From positions 124,001-188,000 of the forward strand of contig NZ_JAHKQI010000006.1 in assembly GCF_018860975.1 (NCBI RefSeq): DNA of 64,000 bases. Direction: 5' to 3'. The stretch comes from Lentibacter algarum (lineage in GTDB: Bacteria > Pseudomonadota > Alphaproteobacteria > Rhodobacterales > Rhodobacteraceae). How positions within the stretch are numbered: position 1 is the first letter of the stretch; the number at the start of each line of letters is the position of its first letter. Positions 8,536-18,925 of the stretch are shown here, piece by piece. Both the position numbers and the translations under genes were made by a program. The notes beneath the pieces are model-generated. The model was not told the DNA's origin, did not search any database, and saw nothing but the letters and a program-made list of their open reading frames with translations.

Positions 8536-9963
8536 CTAGTCCTCCAAAACCCAAGTGTCTTTCGTGCCGCCACCCTGCGAAGAATTCACCACAAGCGACC
8601 CTTCCTTGAGCGCAACACGTGTCAAACCTCCGGGTGTGATGTTTATTCCATCCGGTGAAACCAACACAAACGGGCGCAGATCAACGTGTCGCGGCGACAG
8701 TTCTTTCTTTGCAAAAATCGGCACTGTCGACAAAGACAGTGTTGGCTGTGCGATGTAGTTTTGCGGGTTTTTCTTTAGCTTCGCCGCGAAAGCCGCGATC
8801 TCTTTTTTGCTCGCGGCCGGGCCGACAAGCATGCCGTAACCGCCCGAGCCATGCACCTCTTTCACCACCAGCTCGGAGAGGTTTTCCAACACATATTTCA
8901 GCGCGTCCGGTTCTGAGCACCGATGTGTCAGCACGTTCTTCAAAAGCGCCTTTTCACCGGTGTAGAACTCAACAATTTCCGGCATGTAGGAATAGATAGC
9001 CTTGTCATCTGCAATGCCCGTTCCGGGTGCGTTGGCGATGGTGATATTGCCCGCGCGGTAAACATCCATGATGCCGGGCACACCCAACATCGAGTCCGGA
9101 TTGAAGTTCAGCGGATCGAGATAGTCGTCGTCAATCCGCCGGTAAAGCACGTCAATGGGCGTGTAGCCCTGTGTTGTGCGCATCGCGACCCGGCCATCAA
9201 CGACTTTCAGATCATGCCCTTCCACAAGCTCGACGCCCATCTGATCAGCGAGGAAGGAATGCTCGAAGTAGGCCGAGTTGTGAATGCCCGGCGTCAGGAT
9301 AGCGACGGTGCATTTGTCGGTGCCGTTTACAGGCGCACAGGCCGCCAGCGAGCGGCGCAGGTTTTTAGGATAGTTGCTAACAGGCTGAACTTTGTTCTGG
9401 CTGAACAACTCGGGAAACATCTGCAGCATCGTTTCGCGGTTTTCCAGCATATAGGATACGCCCGAAGGCGTGCGCGCGTTGTCTTCCAGCACAAAAAAGT
9501 CGTCTTCGCCGGTGCGAACAATATCTGTTCCAACAATATGGGTGTATATATTTCCGGGTGGCGAAAAGCCCATCATCTGCGGCAAAAAGGCTTCGTTCCG
9601 GGCGATCAGCTCGGTCGGAATGACACCGGCGCGCAGAATCTCCTGACGGTTGTAGACATCATGCAGAAACATATTGATCGCGCGCACCCGCTGCTCGATC
9701 CCTTTGGACAACCTGCTCCATTCACGGTTCGCAATAATGCGCGGGATCAGATCAAACGGGATGAGCCGCTCCTGTGCAGCCAAGCGGCCATAGACATTGA
9801 ATGTAATGCCGGTGCGCCTAAAAAACGCTTCTGCCTCTTTGGACTTCTTGATCAGGCGTGAGGGGTTCTCGGATGAAAACCAATTTTGATACTGCCGGTA
9901 AGGCTCTCTTACGCCATCTGAACCTTCAAGCATTTCGTCAAAGTGGTCTCGGGGTGTATCCAT
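8536..9963 (-). CDS. Circularly permuted ATP-grasp protein
   Basis: 475 aa. Family text includes FNVYGRLAAQERLIPFD (N-terminal), FFVLEDNARTPSGVSYMLENR, VDVLYRRIDDDYLDP and VVKEVHGSGGYGMLVGP, the last being the ATP-grasp glycine-rich loop. ATP-grasp ligases join a carboxylate to an amine through an acyl phosphate; in this gene neighbourhood a peptide or amide ligase is predicted. It is the first gene of the minus-strand operon with alpha-E (4-bp gap) and transglutaminase, and it is divergent from the DUF2126 gene. The acceptor peptide is unknown. Confidence 0.88.
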   Translation of the reverse strand: MDTPRDHFDEMLEGSDGVREPYRQYQNWFSSENPSRLIKKSKEAEAFFRRTGITFNVYGRLAAQERLIPFDLIPRIIANREWSRLSKGIEQRVRAINMFLHDVYNRQEILRAGVIPTELIARNEAFLPQMMGFSPPGNIYTHIVGTDIVRTGEDDFFVLEDNARTPSGVSYMLENRETMLQMFPELFSQNKVQPVSNYPKNLRRSLAACAPVNGTDKCTVAILTPGIHNSAYFEHSFLADQMGVELVEGHDLKVVDGRVAMRTTQGYTPIDVLYRRIDDDYLDPLNFNPDSMLGVPGIMDVYRAGNITIANAPGTGIADDKAIYSYMPEIVEFYTGEKALLKNVLTHRCSEPDALKYVLENLSELVVKEVHGSGGYGMLVGPAASKKEIAAFAAKLKKNPQNYIAQPTLSLSTVPIFAKKELSPRHVDLRPFVLVSPDGINITPGGLTRVALKEGSLVVNSSQGGGTKDTWVLED

Positions 9964-10262
9964 AGGTTAACCGTAGCTTAAAAAGCTCGATCTGCAACCT
10001 GTCGCTACCAAGAATTCGTAGCGACACTGAACCCGCCCCCTTATGTGCCTATTTTTTAGGCGGCCACAAAAAAGAATGCCCTTCAAAACACCGAATGGTT
10101 GCAAATTCTGCAATTGGAATGCCAACTAGAAGCACGATCACGCTCAATGCTCTCCTCGAAACCGGGGTTAATTCAGCGTCAAATGGTTGCCTCGTCATGA
10201 CTTCGAGAAGGCAACTCCAACGGATCACTGCATGCTCGATTGAGCACAAGGAGGCAGACAAA
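9964..10262. other. Divergent intergenic region of the Anbu cluster
   Basis: About 300 bp between the ATP-grasp start (9963, minus) and the DUF2126 start (10263, plus). An in-frame ATG lies at 10095, but the AGGAGG at 10249-10254 points to the TTG at 10263. The region must contain promoters for both arms. I see no gene or clear operator in it. Confidence 0.5.
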
Positions 10263-13200
10263 TTGTCAATCACTGCAAGTATTTACCACCTCACGCACTA
10301 TAAATACGACACGCCAGTGACCCTTGGCCCCCAGTCCATCCGCTTACGCCCAGCGCCTCACTCGCGCACACGGGTCATTTCGCACAGTCTCACTGTCTCG
10401 CCTTCAGCTCATTTTGTGAACCACCAACAAGATCAATACGGAAACTGGCTCGCTCGCTTTGTCTTCCCCGAGCCGGTTCGCGAGTTCAAAATCGAAGTTG
10501 ATCTGGTCGCGGATATGTCGGTTTACAACCCGTTTGATTTCTTTGTGGAAGACAGCGCGAAGGAGTTTCCGCTCACGTATGACCCCGATATAGCCCCTGA
10601 TCTGGGCATCTATTTGACCACCGATTCTGTCGGGCCACTGTTGCAAGGTTTCTTGGGAACTGTGTCCCGCAGCCCGATGGTTACGATAGATTTTCTGGTG
10701 ATGCTAAACAGCCGCCTGTCAAACGAGATCAACTATGAAATCCGCATGGAGCCAGGCGTGCAAACCGCCGAGGAAACACTTGGCCGCAAGGCAGGGTCAT
10801 GCCGTGATACCAGTTGGCTTTTGGTGCAAGTCCTGCGCAACCTCGGCCTCGCCGCGCGGTTTGTGTCGGGCTATCTGATCCAGCTCAAGCCGGATCTTGT
10901 CGCAATCGACGGGCCTGCGGGCACCGACAAAGACTTCACCGATCTGCATGCATGGGTCGAGGTTTATCTGCCCGGTGCGGGGTGGGTTGGCCTTGATCCT
11001 ACCTCCGGTTTGCTCGCTGGTGAAAGCCACATCCCGCTTGCGGCAACACCACATTACCGCCACGCCGCGCCCATTTCCGGCGTTGCGAGTGCGGCCAATG
11101 TCGAGTTCTCCTTTGACATGCAAGTCACCCGAACGGCCGAGCATCCGCGCATCACCAAGCCGTTCTCGGAAGATGCCTGGATTGCCCTGAACGCGCTCGG
11201 CAAGAAGGTAGATCAACGCCTTGAGGCCGGTGATGTGCGCCTGACGATGGGCGGCGAGCCGACATTCGTTTCAATTGATGACTTTGAAAGTGACGAGTGG
11301 AACTCCGACGCTGTCGGCCCGACCAAACGCGGACTTGCCGACACCTTGATGCGCCGCCTGCAAGGGAAGTTCTCAAAGGGCGGATTGCTACACTACGGCC
11401 AAGGCAAATGGTATCCCGGTGAAACGCTGCCCCGTTGGACCTTCTCTCTTTACTGGCGCAAAGATGGTCAGCCGATCTGGCATGACGCGGATCTCTTGGC
11501 CCGTGAAGACACAAATGAAGACGTGGGGCCTGATGACGCTCAAGCGCTTTTGAACGGGATCGCAGATTACCTTTCTGTGCCGCAAACAAACGTACTGCCC
11601 GCCTTCGAAGATCCGGCAGAATGGATCATCAAAGAGGGCAACCTGCCCGCCAATGTCACACCCGAAAACTCGAAACTCGCCGACCCGGAAGAACGCGCCC
11701 GCATTGCCAAGGTGTTTGAGCGCGGGTTGAACACACCGGCGGGCTACGTGCTGCCGGTGCAGCGCTGGCAGGCGCGCGCCTCCAGCAAGTGGATGTCGGA
11801 AGTCTGGAACCTGCGGCGGGGCAAGGTGTTTCTCGTGTCAGGCGACAGCCCTGTCGGCTATCGCCTCCCGCTCGGGACATTGCCGCACGTTCCCGAAAGC
11901 GACTATCCGTTCATCAACCCGCAAGACCCGACAGAAGCACGCGAAGCGCTGGCTCCGGCCCCGACACCGGCTGAAACCGAAGCCCGCCAGCCCAGCCCGA
12001 AGGTTGCGCACCGCACCGAGGCTTCAGCGGGACAGGAGCAGATTGAACAAACCTTGGGGGATCTGGACGGGCGCGTGCGCACCGCGATCTCTGTCGAGGC
12101 CCGCGACGGGCGTTTGTGTGTTTTCCTTCCGCCTGTCGAAAAGCTGGAAGACTACCTCGACTTGATTGCCGCCGTCGAAACCGCCGCCAAGAAGATCAAC
12201 CGCAAAGTCCTGATCGAAGGGTATGCCCCCCCCCATGATCCGCGCGTTGAGGTGATGCGCATCGCACCTGACCCCGGCGTGCTCGAGGTCAATATTCACC
12301 CGGCAGCAAGCTGGGATGACTGCGTTGCAACGACCGAAACAGTCTATGAAGAAGCGCGCCAGTGTCGCCTTGGGGCAGACAAGTTTATGGTCGACGGACG
12401 GCACACCGGCACAGGCGGCGGCAACCATGTCGTCGTTGGTGGGGCCACGCCTGCCGACAGCCCGTTCCTGCGCCGTCCTGATCTTCTGAAAAGTCTGATC
12501 CTGTTCTGGCAGCGACACCCGAGCCTGTCATATCTGTTCTCGGGCACCTTTGTCGGGCCGACCTCACAAGCACCGCGTATCGACGAAGCCCGCCATGATG
12601 TTCTGTATGAACTCGAGATCGCGCTTGATCAGATTTGGCCACCAGCCGAGGGTGAAACGCCGCCGCCTTGGCTGACCGACCGTTTGCTGCGCAACGCGTT
12701 GATTGATGTCACGGGAAACACCCACCGCACGGAAATCTGCATAGATAAACTGTTCTCTCCCGATGGCCCGACTGGCCGCCTTGGCCTTGTCGAGTTTCGC
12801 GGCTTTGAGATGCCGCCGAACCCACGTATGAGCCTTGCCCAACAGGTTTTGCTGCGGGCCATCATTGCGCGCTGCTGGGAAAGCCCGATCAGCGGCAACC
12901 TGACCCGTTGGGGCACCACGCTGCATGACCGTTTCATGTTGCCTGCCTTCCTGTGGCAGGATTTCCGCGAGGTTCTGGAAGACTTGAAGGCGCATGATTT
13001 CACGCTTGACCCTGCGTGGTTTGAAGCACAGGCCGAGTTCCGCTTTCCGTTCTGCGGCGAAGTTACCTATGAAGGCGTCACGCTTGAACTGCGCCAAGCG
13101 CTTGAGCCATGGCATGTGCTGGGCGAAACCGGTGCGATCGGCGGCACAGTGCGCTACACAGACAGCTCTTCTGAACGTCTGCAAGTTACGCTGAAAGGCG

Positions 13201-13592
13201 CCAACCCGGACCGATACATCGTCACTGCAAACACCCGCGTTGTGCCGCTCACCCCGACAGAAACCAACGGAACCCGCGTGGGCGGTGTGCGTTACAAAGC
13301 TTGGAAACCGTCCCTGTCGTTGCACCCTGTTCTGGACGTCGATGTGCCGCTTACGTTTGACATCTACGATACATGGACAGGCAAATCACTGGGCGGTTGC
13401 CGCTATCACGTCGCGCATCCGGGGGGGCGCAACTTCGACACTTTCCCGGTGAACGGCAACGAAGCCGAAGCCCGCCGCCTGAGCAGATTCGAAAACCTCG
13501 GCCACACACCGGGAGTCACAACGCCGGTGCCGGAACGTCCGCATCCCGAGTTTCCGATGACATTAGATTTGCGGCGGCGGCCGAGCCTGTAG
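10263..13592 (+). CDS. Transglutaminase-DUF2126 fusion protein
   Basis: 1109 aa from TTG at 10263, placed 8 bp after AGGAGG. Residues about 1-290 are a transglutaminase domain with Cys in KAGSCRDTSW, His in DLHAWVEVYL and Asp in WVGLDPTSG. The remaining 800 residues are the DUF2126 region (RLTMGGEPTFVSIDD, FMVDGRHTGTGGGNH, LGLVEFRGFEMPPNP), which resembles glutamate-cysteine-ligase/amidoligase-type enzymes and may bind ATP. A proline- and glutamate-rich linker near residues 560-590 separates its halves. It is divergent from the ATP-grasp operon. Together these genes look like a system that makes and cuts peptide or isopeptide bonds. Confidence 0.87.
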   Translation: MSITASIYHLTHYKYDTPVTLGPQSIRLRPAPHSRTRVISHSLTVSPSAHFVNHQQDQYGNWLARFVFPEPVREFKIEVDLVADMSVYNPFDFFVEDSAKEFPLTYDPDIAPDLGIYLTTDSVGPLLQGFLGTVSRSPMVTIDFLVMLNSRLSNEINYEIRMEPGVQTAEETLGRKAGSCRDTSWLLVQVLRNLGLAARFVSGYLIQLKPDLVAIDGPAGTDKDFTDLHAWVEVYLPGAGWVGLDPTSGLLAGESHIPLAATPHYRHAAPISGVASAANVEFSFDMQVTRTAEHPRITKPFSEDAWIALNALGKKVDQRLEAGDVRLTMGGEPTFVSIDDFESDEWNSDAVGPTKRGLADTLMRRLQGKFSKGGLLHYGQGKWYPGETLPRWTFSLYWRKDGQPIWHDADLLAREDTNEDVGPDDAQALLNGIADYLSVPQTNVLPAFEDPAEWIIKEGNLPANVTPENSKLADPEERARIAKVFERGLNTPAGYVLPVQRWQARASSKWMSEVWNLRRGKVFLVSGDSPVGYRLPLGTLPHVPESDYPFINPQDPTEAREALAPAPTPAETEARQPSPKVAHRTEASAGQEQIEQTLGDLDGRVRTAISVEARDGRLCVFLPPVEKLEDYLDLIAAVETAAKKINRKVLIEGYAPPHDPRVEVMRIAPDPGVLEVNIHPAASWDDCVATTETVYEEARQCRLGADKFMVDGRHTGTGGGNHVVVGGATPADSPFLRRPDLLKSLILFWQRHPSLSYLFSGTFVGPTSQAPRIDEARHDVLYELEIALDQIWPPAEGETPPPWLTDRLLRNALIDVTGNTHRTEICIDKLFSPDGPTGRLGLVEFRGFEMPPNPRMSLAQQVLLRAIIARCWESPISGNLTRWGTTLHDRFMLPAFLWQDFREVLEDLKAHDFTLDPAWFEAQAEFRFPFCGEVTYEGVTLELRQALEPWHVLGETGAIGGTVRYTDSSSERLQVTLKGANPDRYIVTANTRVVPLTPTETNGTRVGGVRYKAWKPSLSLHPVLDVDVPLTFDIYDTWTGKSLGGCRYHVAHPGGRNFDTFPVNGNEAEARRLSRFENLGHTPGVTTPVPERPHPEFPMTLDLRRRPSL

Positions 13593-13611
13593 GCGTAATT
13601 TTACGGCAAGC

Positions 13612-14346
13612 TCAGTCGCGTTTGTAGCTCGGCAGTTGCGTTAACGCGGATCGCAGGGCCTCGCCCCAGCCTTGTGAGATTGACTGATAATACTCATTGT
13701 CTTCTTCGATGCGCAGCTGATCGTCCAAGGCAAAGCTGTCTTTTTCATAGATCTGCACGTCCAAAGGCAGACCCACAGACAAGTTCGCTTTGATCGTTGA
13801 GTCAAACGACACCATCAACAATTTGATCGCATCTTCAAAGCTCATGTCGGGTTCATAGGCGCGCACAAGAATTGGCTTGCCGTATTTGGCCTCTCCGATC
13901 TGAAAAAACGGAGCATCTTCCGTGACTTCGATGAAGTTCCCTTCCGGGTAAACAAGAAACAGCGTTGGTGTGCCGCCGGCAATTTGACCACCGACAATAA
14001 TGGATGCCGTAAAACGGGAAGAGCCTGTTTGGCCGCCCGTCCCGCCGCCACGGATCACTTCGGTCAGCGTCGCGCCAACAAGACGCGCCACCTGAAACAT
14101 TGTCGGCTGTTCAAGGATCGTCGGATTGCGTTCTGACGGTGCCTTTGAGCGTTCTTCGAGCAGGCTGATAACCGACTGCGTTGTCGCAAGGTTGCCCGCC
14201 GTCATAAGCGTGATCGAGCGCTCACCTGGCACAGTCCATGAAAACATTTTCTTGGTCGTAGAGAAGTTATCAACACCTGCGTTCGTGCGTGTGTCTGACA
14301 TGAAAACAATGCCATCGTTCAGTTGAAGGCCAACACAGTAAGTCAT
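13612..14346 (-). CDS. Proteasome-type protease, Anbu/HslV-like
   Basis: 244 aa. It begins MTYCVGLQLNDGIVFMSDTR, the Anbu (ancestral beta subunit) signature; the catalytic Thr2 after the initiator Met is directly visible, and the nearby D and K of the Ntn-hydrolase site are in MSDTRTN and STTKKM. Anbu assembles into self-compartmentalised rings in the cytoplasm. No HslU-like ATPase is nearby, as is usual for Anbu. It faces the DUF2126 gene convergently with a 19-bp gap and lies next to another transglutaminase gene, the neighbourhood typical of this family. Confidence 0.9.
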   Translation of the reverse strand: MTYCVGLQLNDGIVFMSDTRTNAGVDNFSTTKKMFSWTVPGERSITLMTAGNLATTQSVISLLEERSKAPSERNPTILEQPTMFQVARLVGATLTEVIRGGGTGGQTGSSRFTASIIVGGQIAGGTPTLFLVYPEGNFIEVTEDAPFFQIGEAKYGKPILVRAYEPDMSFEDAIKLLMVSFDSTIKANLSVGLPLDVQIYEKDSFALDDQLRIEEDNEYYQSISQGWGEALRSALTQLPSYKRD

Positions 14347-14461
14347 TTCATCTCATCCAGATCCGGTAAAGAACAGCAAGTTTAGCGTTGCCCCTTCCAT
14401 ATGACTGAATACGAGGCGACACAACGTTGTTTTGCCCTTGTTTTACGACCGGGCGTTGCGT

Positions 14462-15244
14462 CTACTCAACCAGTTCAGTGACTAAAACTGTCTGTTTTTT
14501 CAATTCCATCCAGCCGTATGACGTTAAAAAAGACGCATCCGCAGCGTCGCGGCCGACACAAATGCGGATCATCTGCGCTGCATTTGCCATTCCTGTCGGA
14601 TCAATCAGGTGCCAATACCCGTCCAGATACACCTCAACCACCGCATGAAAATCCTGCGGCTCGACATGTGGCGCATAAACGCTGACGAAACGCGCCGGAA
14701 TTCCCGCAGCGCGCGCAAAAGCAATCAACACATGGGCATAGTCCCGGCATACGCCACGCAGGCTCACAAAGCTGTCCGTCGCGGTGGTGCCGACATCGCT
14801 ATGGCTGTTGTCATAGGTGAAGTTCTGGTTGATCCAGTTGTTCATCGCAAGCACCAGCCCGCCGCCGGATTGGTCTGGGAACTGATTGGAAACAAACTCT
14901 AAAAACTGATCGGAATGGCAATAGCGTGATGGCTTCAGATACTTGATGACATCAGCAGGAATTTGCATCCAAGCCGTCTGCGCGAGGCTTTCCCAAGCTG
15001 GTATTTCACGTTCAACATCGAAGGTCGCCTCATAGCGGCATTCAAACAAAGGCCCCGCCTTGATCCACCTGCGCTTGCCAATGCCGTTTTCACCAGCAAT
15101 CTCTTTGTGGATCGACTGTGAATCAAACCTGACATGGGCGCTATGACAAGCCTGCTCTGCATCTGGCATAGCTTCTATTTGAAGCAACAAGTCACAGGGC
15201 TGGGAAACCTCATATAAGAGGTGTGTTTGGACGCTAAGCCGCAT
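14462..15244 (-). CDS. Third transglutaminase-like protein of the cluster
   Basis: 260 aa. Triad residues are Cys in SLRGVCRDYAHV, His in DFHAVVEVYL and Asp in WHLIDPTGMA. The N-terminal domain (MRLSVQTHLLYEVSQPCDLL) differs from the other two transglutaminases in the cluster, so it is a separate subfamily. It lies upstream of the Anbu gene on the same strand with a 115-bp gap, close enough for co-transcription. Cytoplasmic, no signal peptide. Probably hydrolyses or transfers peptide bonds; substrate unknown. Confidence 0.85.
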   Translation of the reverse strand: MRLSVQTHLLYEVSQPCDLLLQIEAMPDAEQACHSAHVRFDSQSIHKEIAGENGIGKRRWIKAGPLFECRYEATFDVEREIPAWESLAQTAWMQIPADVIKYLKPSRYCHSDQFLEFVSNQFPDQSGGGLVLAMNNWINQNFTYDNSHSDVGTTATDSFVSLRGVCRDYAHVLIAFARAAGIPARFVSVYAPHVEPQDFHAVVEVYLDGYWHLIDPTGMANAAQMIRICVGRDAADASFLTSYGWMELKKQTVLVTELVE

Positions 15245-15359
15245 TTGTATGTTCCCAGATGTTTGGCTAGGTCTAGATACATGTTATGGCAGCCAACGCC
15301 AACCTGTCGTCGATGGCCGTCAATGTGCAGCCCTTAAGGAACAAACCAAGTGGCCGCCA

Positions 15360-16334
15360 CTATCCAACTGGCCCGGGTTCACTTCCGTCATTCAGCAGAA
15401 CCAGATTGCCCCGATCTCCCCGCCCGCGGCCGGGTATGGCATCACGGTCAACATCGCCTTTGATGGTGTGATAGACATCCTCAAAGAAACGTTGATCATA
15501 GAAATACCAAGTGTGCGAGGCGTTCGCGATACCCGCAAAGTCGCCGCGATGCGCGCGATAGTAGTTGCCACAGTTGATGTCGACAGCCTTGCTCGGCGCG
15601 GTGTCGGGCATCCCCACACGCCCAACCCGCTCGGAAACCCCTACCCGCTTGATATTGCTCAGAGAAAGCGCTTCGTCGTAGGGGTTAAAGTAGTTCGTTA
15701 GCCGCACACAATGCCTATACATCGACGAGGTTTTAGAACTGCCAGCCTGCATCCCGCTGGCTGAAATGTCGCCCGATACCAGCATCAACTGGCTCACCGA
15801 CCAAGCATGCGCCGCCACGCCGGGCCTGTCGTCGGCATCATCAAAGGCCTCGCGGAGCACATAGGCCCCCATCGAATGCGCCAGCACATGTGTGTTGATC
15901 TGACAGTCGGGCCGCTGCAACGCGGCAAAGCTCTGGATGCCCTCTGTGACAAGCCGGAATGCGGTTTGCTTGGCATCAACGCGGTCTTCAAGGTAGTTCA
16001 GCGCTTTGTTGTCAGACGGCCAGTCAAAGCTGATCACCACGCCCTCAAACCCCTGCGACTCAAGTGACGTGCGAATGCGCCGTTGGCGTTCGAGCATCAC
16101 TTCCATCGGCGTGTTAAACCCGTGAATATAGATGAGAATATCACCTACCGGCCCGTCGTCTTGCGGCCCGTGGCGGGCGGTTTCGATCACCTCGTTCACC
16201 CAAGCGGTTTTGGTGATCTTATGGTCGGGCGACGGCATGTCGGCATTATCAGGCACTTTGAGAAAGTGTGACGCACCCGGTTCTGGTTCAAAGCTGTTGC
16301 CGCTGCGACGGCGCACGGTAAACACATAGTCCAT
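15360..16334 (-). CDS. Alpha/beta hydrolase of the DUF900 type
   Basis: 324 aa, start ATG at 16334 with GGAGG upstream. The fold is seen from [14 protein letters not shown] (oxyanion-side strand), [11 protein letters not shown] and the nucleophile elbow AHSMGAY with its catalytic Ser. A downstream His is present in SHTWYF. Such proteins are esterase- or lipase-like with mostly unknown substrates. No signal peptide or membrane span. It closes the minus-strand group that contains the Anbu cluster but may be an independent unit. Substrate unknown. Confidence 0.8.
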   Translation of the reverse strand: MDYVFTVRRRSGNSFEPEPGASHFLKVPDNADMPSPDHKITKTAWVNEVIETARHGPQDDGPVGDILIYIHGFNTPMEVMLERQRRIRTSLESQGFEGVVISFDWPSDNKALNYLEDRVDAKQTAFRLVTEGIQSFAALQRPDCQINTHVLAHSMGAYVLREAFDDADDRPGVAAHAWSVSQLMLVSGDISASGMQAGSSKTSSMYRHCVRLTNYFNPYDEALSLSNIKRVGVSERVGRVGMPDTAPSKAVDINCGNYYRAHRGDFAGIANASHTWYFYDQRFFEDVYHTIKGDVDRDAIPGRGRGDRGNLVLLNDGSEPGPVG

Positions 16335-16452
16335 TGGCTTTCCTCCACGTTATGCAACCTATACTTGCACACGATCGGAAACCTGCAAAGTCAGGTATAG
16401 CTTACCCAAGAGGAGAAAATCACCCCTTTTCGCGCCGCCGTCCTCGTGCGAT

Positions 16453-17319
16453 ATGCTCGGTATGCTAGACAAACCCGATGATATTCACCCGCTGTTTTAT
16501 GGCGCGCCAAAGACCACCGAGTTCAAGAAGCTTCGCAAGCGGATCGTGCAGAACACCCGCGAAGCAATTGAGCAATACGGCATGATCGAGGAAGGCGCCA
16601 AATGGCTTGTCTGCTTGTCCGGCGGCAAGGACAGCTACACGCTTTTGGCTGTCTTGCACGAGCTACAATGGCGCGGGCTTTTGCCGGTTGAGCTTGTTGC
16701 CTGCAACCTTGATCAGGGGCAGCCAAACTTTCCCGCGACGGTGCTGCCGAAATTCCTTGAAGATATGCAAGTACCGCATCGTATCGAGTATCAGGACACC
16801 TATTCTATTGTCATGGACAAGGTGCCTGAGGGGCGCACTTTCTGCGCGCTTTGCTCGCGGTTGCGACGCGGCAATCTTTACCGCATCGCCCGCGAGGAAG
16901 GCTGCTCTGCTGTGGTGCTAGGGCATCACCGCGACGACATTCTAGAGACATTTTTCATGAACCTCTTTCATGGTGGTCGTCTGGCGACAATGCCGCCCAA
17001 GCTTGTGAATGAAGAAGGCGACTTGTTCCTCTATCGCCCACTTGCCCATGTGGCCGAGGTTGACTGCGAAAAATTCGCCGCCGCGATGCAATATCCGATC
17101 ATCCCCTGTGATCTCTGCGGCAGTCAGGACGGTCTTCAGCGACAACAGGTCAAACAGATTCTTGATGGCTGGGAAGCGAACAGCCCCGGGCGGCGCCAAG
17201 TGATGTTCAAAGCCCTTACAAACGCCCGCCCGAGCCATTTACTTGATTCAAATTTGTTTGATTTTCAAAACCTTGCGCTGAATTCTGGAACAAAAGGCGA
17301 TCCTCCCAAGCTGCGTTAA
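16453..17319 (+). CDS. ttcA: tRNA 2-thiocytidine(32) synthetase TtcA
   Basis: 288 aa. The PP-loop ATP-binding motif is [10 protein letters not shown] near residue 56. Cys pairs [10 protein letters not shown] and [14 protein letters not shown] supply the ligands of the Fe-S cluster that delivers sulfur. [15 protein letters not shown] is a further TtcA block. The enzyme converts cytidine 32 of several tRNAs to 2-thiocytidine in the cytoplasm. An EAL protein gene follows after 58 bp and may share the transcript. Confidence 0.95.
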   Translation: MLGMLDKPDDIHPLFYGAPKTTEFKKLRKRIVQNTREAIEQYGMIEEGAKWLVCLSGGKDSYTLLAVLHELQWRGLLPVELVACNLDQGQPNFPATVLPKFLEDMQVPHRIEYQDTYSIVMDKVPEGRTFCALCSRLRRGNLYRIAREEGCSAVVLGHHRDDILETFFMNLFHGGRLATMPPKLVNEEGDLFLYRPLAHVAEVDCEKFAAAMQYPIIPCDLCGSQDGLQRQQVKQILDGWEANSPGRRQVMFKALTNARPSHLLDSNLFDFQNLALNSGTKGDPPKLR

Positions 17320-17377
17320 TTGCCTGTTGAGACTCACCATGTAGCGTTCAACGACGTTAACTTGAGAGGGTTTCAAA

Positions 17378-18925
17378 ATGGCCAATCAGCCGGCACGCGC
17401 TGCCTTGAAGTTCAGCCAGACATTCGGGCAATGGCTCGTCGGGCCGCATATGTTGGCCTTTGTGCCGGCGATCGCGCTTGGTGCCTTTTGGTTCGCGGGC
17501 GAGTTGGCCTTAGTGTCGGTGGCTTTGGGCTTGCCGCTGTTGTTCTTGCTCAGCGGGTCTATCAAAAACATGAGCCACAGTCACATGGGCGGGCTTGATC
17601 CTGTGACAGGGCTCGCCCAGCAAGCTGCGCTGGACTTGGAGACAAGCAAATTGCTGACGCGCTGCGCTGAACAAAGTCGCAAAACCGCGCTGGTTCTGGT
17701 ACAACTTGAAGAGTTTGAGCCGCTGGTGCAACGCTACGGGCAGACCGCAGCCAACACCCTGCTTGAGCGCCTTGCTCAGAGGCTGAAAACAACGCTGCGC
17801 GACAACGATCAAGTGTTCTGGCTTGGCGGTGCCCGCTACGCGATTTTGCTCAGCCCCGTTCCGCATTTCGAGCTTGAAAGCGCCATTCAGCTGACTTCGC
17901 GTCTGCAATCCGCCATAGAAGAACCGGTGTCGATTGAAACCAACACTCTCTATGTAAGCTGCGCCATCGGGTTCTGTCTGAGCGCCCGCAGCCCCTCGCC
18001 GTCTGCTCAAGCATTGTTCAAAGCTGCCGAAACCGCGCTCAACGAGGCGGCGCGCAATGCACCCTCGGCGATTCGCTCGTTCAGCCGTGAAATGGGCGAA
18101 ACCAGCGTCAAACGGGCAGCCTTGGTCAAAGATGCTCATGCGTCGCTCGACAATGGCGAGATCGAGCCTTGGTTTCAGCCGCAAGTGTCAACAGACACAG
18201 GGCGCATCACCGGTTTTGAGGCTCTGGCGCGTTGGCAACATCCCAAACGCGGCACCGTGTCACCAGCTGACTTTTTGCCCGCACTTGAAGAATCCGGGCA
18301 AATGGAGCGTTTGGGCGAGGTCATCCTTTATGGTGCGCTCACAGCCCTAAAGGCCTGGGACAAATCCGGCGCAAACGTGCCTTGTGTCGCCGTCAACTTC
18401 ACCGCCGAAGAGCTTCGCAACCCCAAGCTTTCTGAAAGAATCCGCTGGGATCTTGACCGCTTTGATCTTGAGCCCAAACGCCTGACCATCGAGGTTCTTG
18501 AATCTATTGTTGCCGGGTCGCCTGAAGACGCTGCCGCACGCAACCTTGCCAAGCTCGCTGAAATGGGCTGCCGGATTGATCTTGATGACTTCGGCACCGG
18601 CCACGCGTCAATCACCGCGATCAGACGTCTGGCGATCGAGCGGATAAAGATTGACCGCTCCTTTGTCACCCGCGTTGACAAGGACCAAGAGCAGCAACGC
18701 ATGGTGTCCGCCATCCAAACTATGGCCGAGCGCCTCGGATTGGAAACCCTTGCAGAAGGTGTCGAGACTGCAGGCGAGCACGCTATGCTCGGTCAGCTCG
18801 GTTGTGCCCATGTGCAAGGCTACGGCATCGCCCGCCCAATGCCTTTTGAAGCGACGATATCATGGCTACAGGCCCACAATGCGGCGCTCGGCTCCTTGCC
18901 CAAAATCAGTGGGCAATCACGTTAA
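17378..18925 (+). CDS. Membrane GGDEF-EAL protein, probable c-di-GMP phosphodiesterase
   Basis: 515 aa. Two hydrophobic segments lie at residues about 25-65. A degenerate GGDEF domain follows: the signature position reads LGGARYAIL, so diguanylate cyclase activity is not expected. The EAL domain from about residue 250 looks intact: FEALARW, an Asn in VAVNFTAEEL, EVLES, LDDFGTG, IKIDRSF and AEGVE. It should hydrolyse c-di-GMP to pGpG, lowering the signal and favouring motility over attachment. The GGDEF remnant may bind GTP as a regulator. Confidence 0.9.
   Translation: MANQPARAALKFSQTFGQWLVGPHMLAFVPAIALGAFWFAGELALVSVALGLPLLFLLSGSIKNMSHSHMGGLDPVTGLAQQAALDLETSKLLTRCAEQSRKTALVLVQLEEFEPLVQRYGQTAANTLLERLAQRLKTTLRDNDQVFWLGGARYAILLSPVPHFELESAIQLTSRLQSAIEEPVSIETNTLYVSCAIGFCLSARSPSPSAQALFKAAETALNEAARNAPSAIRSFSREMGETSVKRAALVKDAHASLDNGEIEPWFQPQVSTDTGRITGFEALARWQHPKRGTVSPADFLPALEESGQMERLGEVILYGALTALKAWDKSGANVPCVAVNFTAEELRNPKLSERIRWDLDRFDLEPKRLTIEVLESIVAGSPEDAAARNLAKLAEMGCRIDLDDFGTGHASITAIRRLAIERIKIDRSFVTRVDKDQEQQRMVSAIQTMAERLGLETLAEGVETAGEHAMLGQLGCAHVQGYGIARPMPFEATISWLQAHNAALGSLPKISGQSR

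Noticed and set aside
10095-10262. Upstream extension of the DUF2126 protein
   Set aside because: No ribosome site at the upstream ATG, non-family sequence, and AGGAGG positioned for the TTG at 10263.
12226-12236. Run of Cs as a frameshift in the DUF2126 gene
   Set aside because: The reading frame continues intact with family sequence on both sides of the tract.
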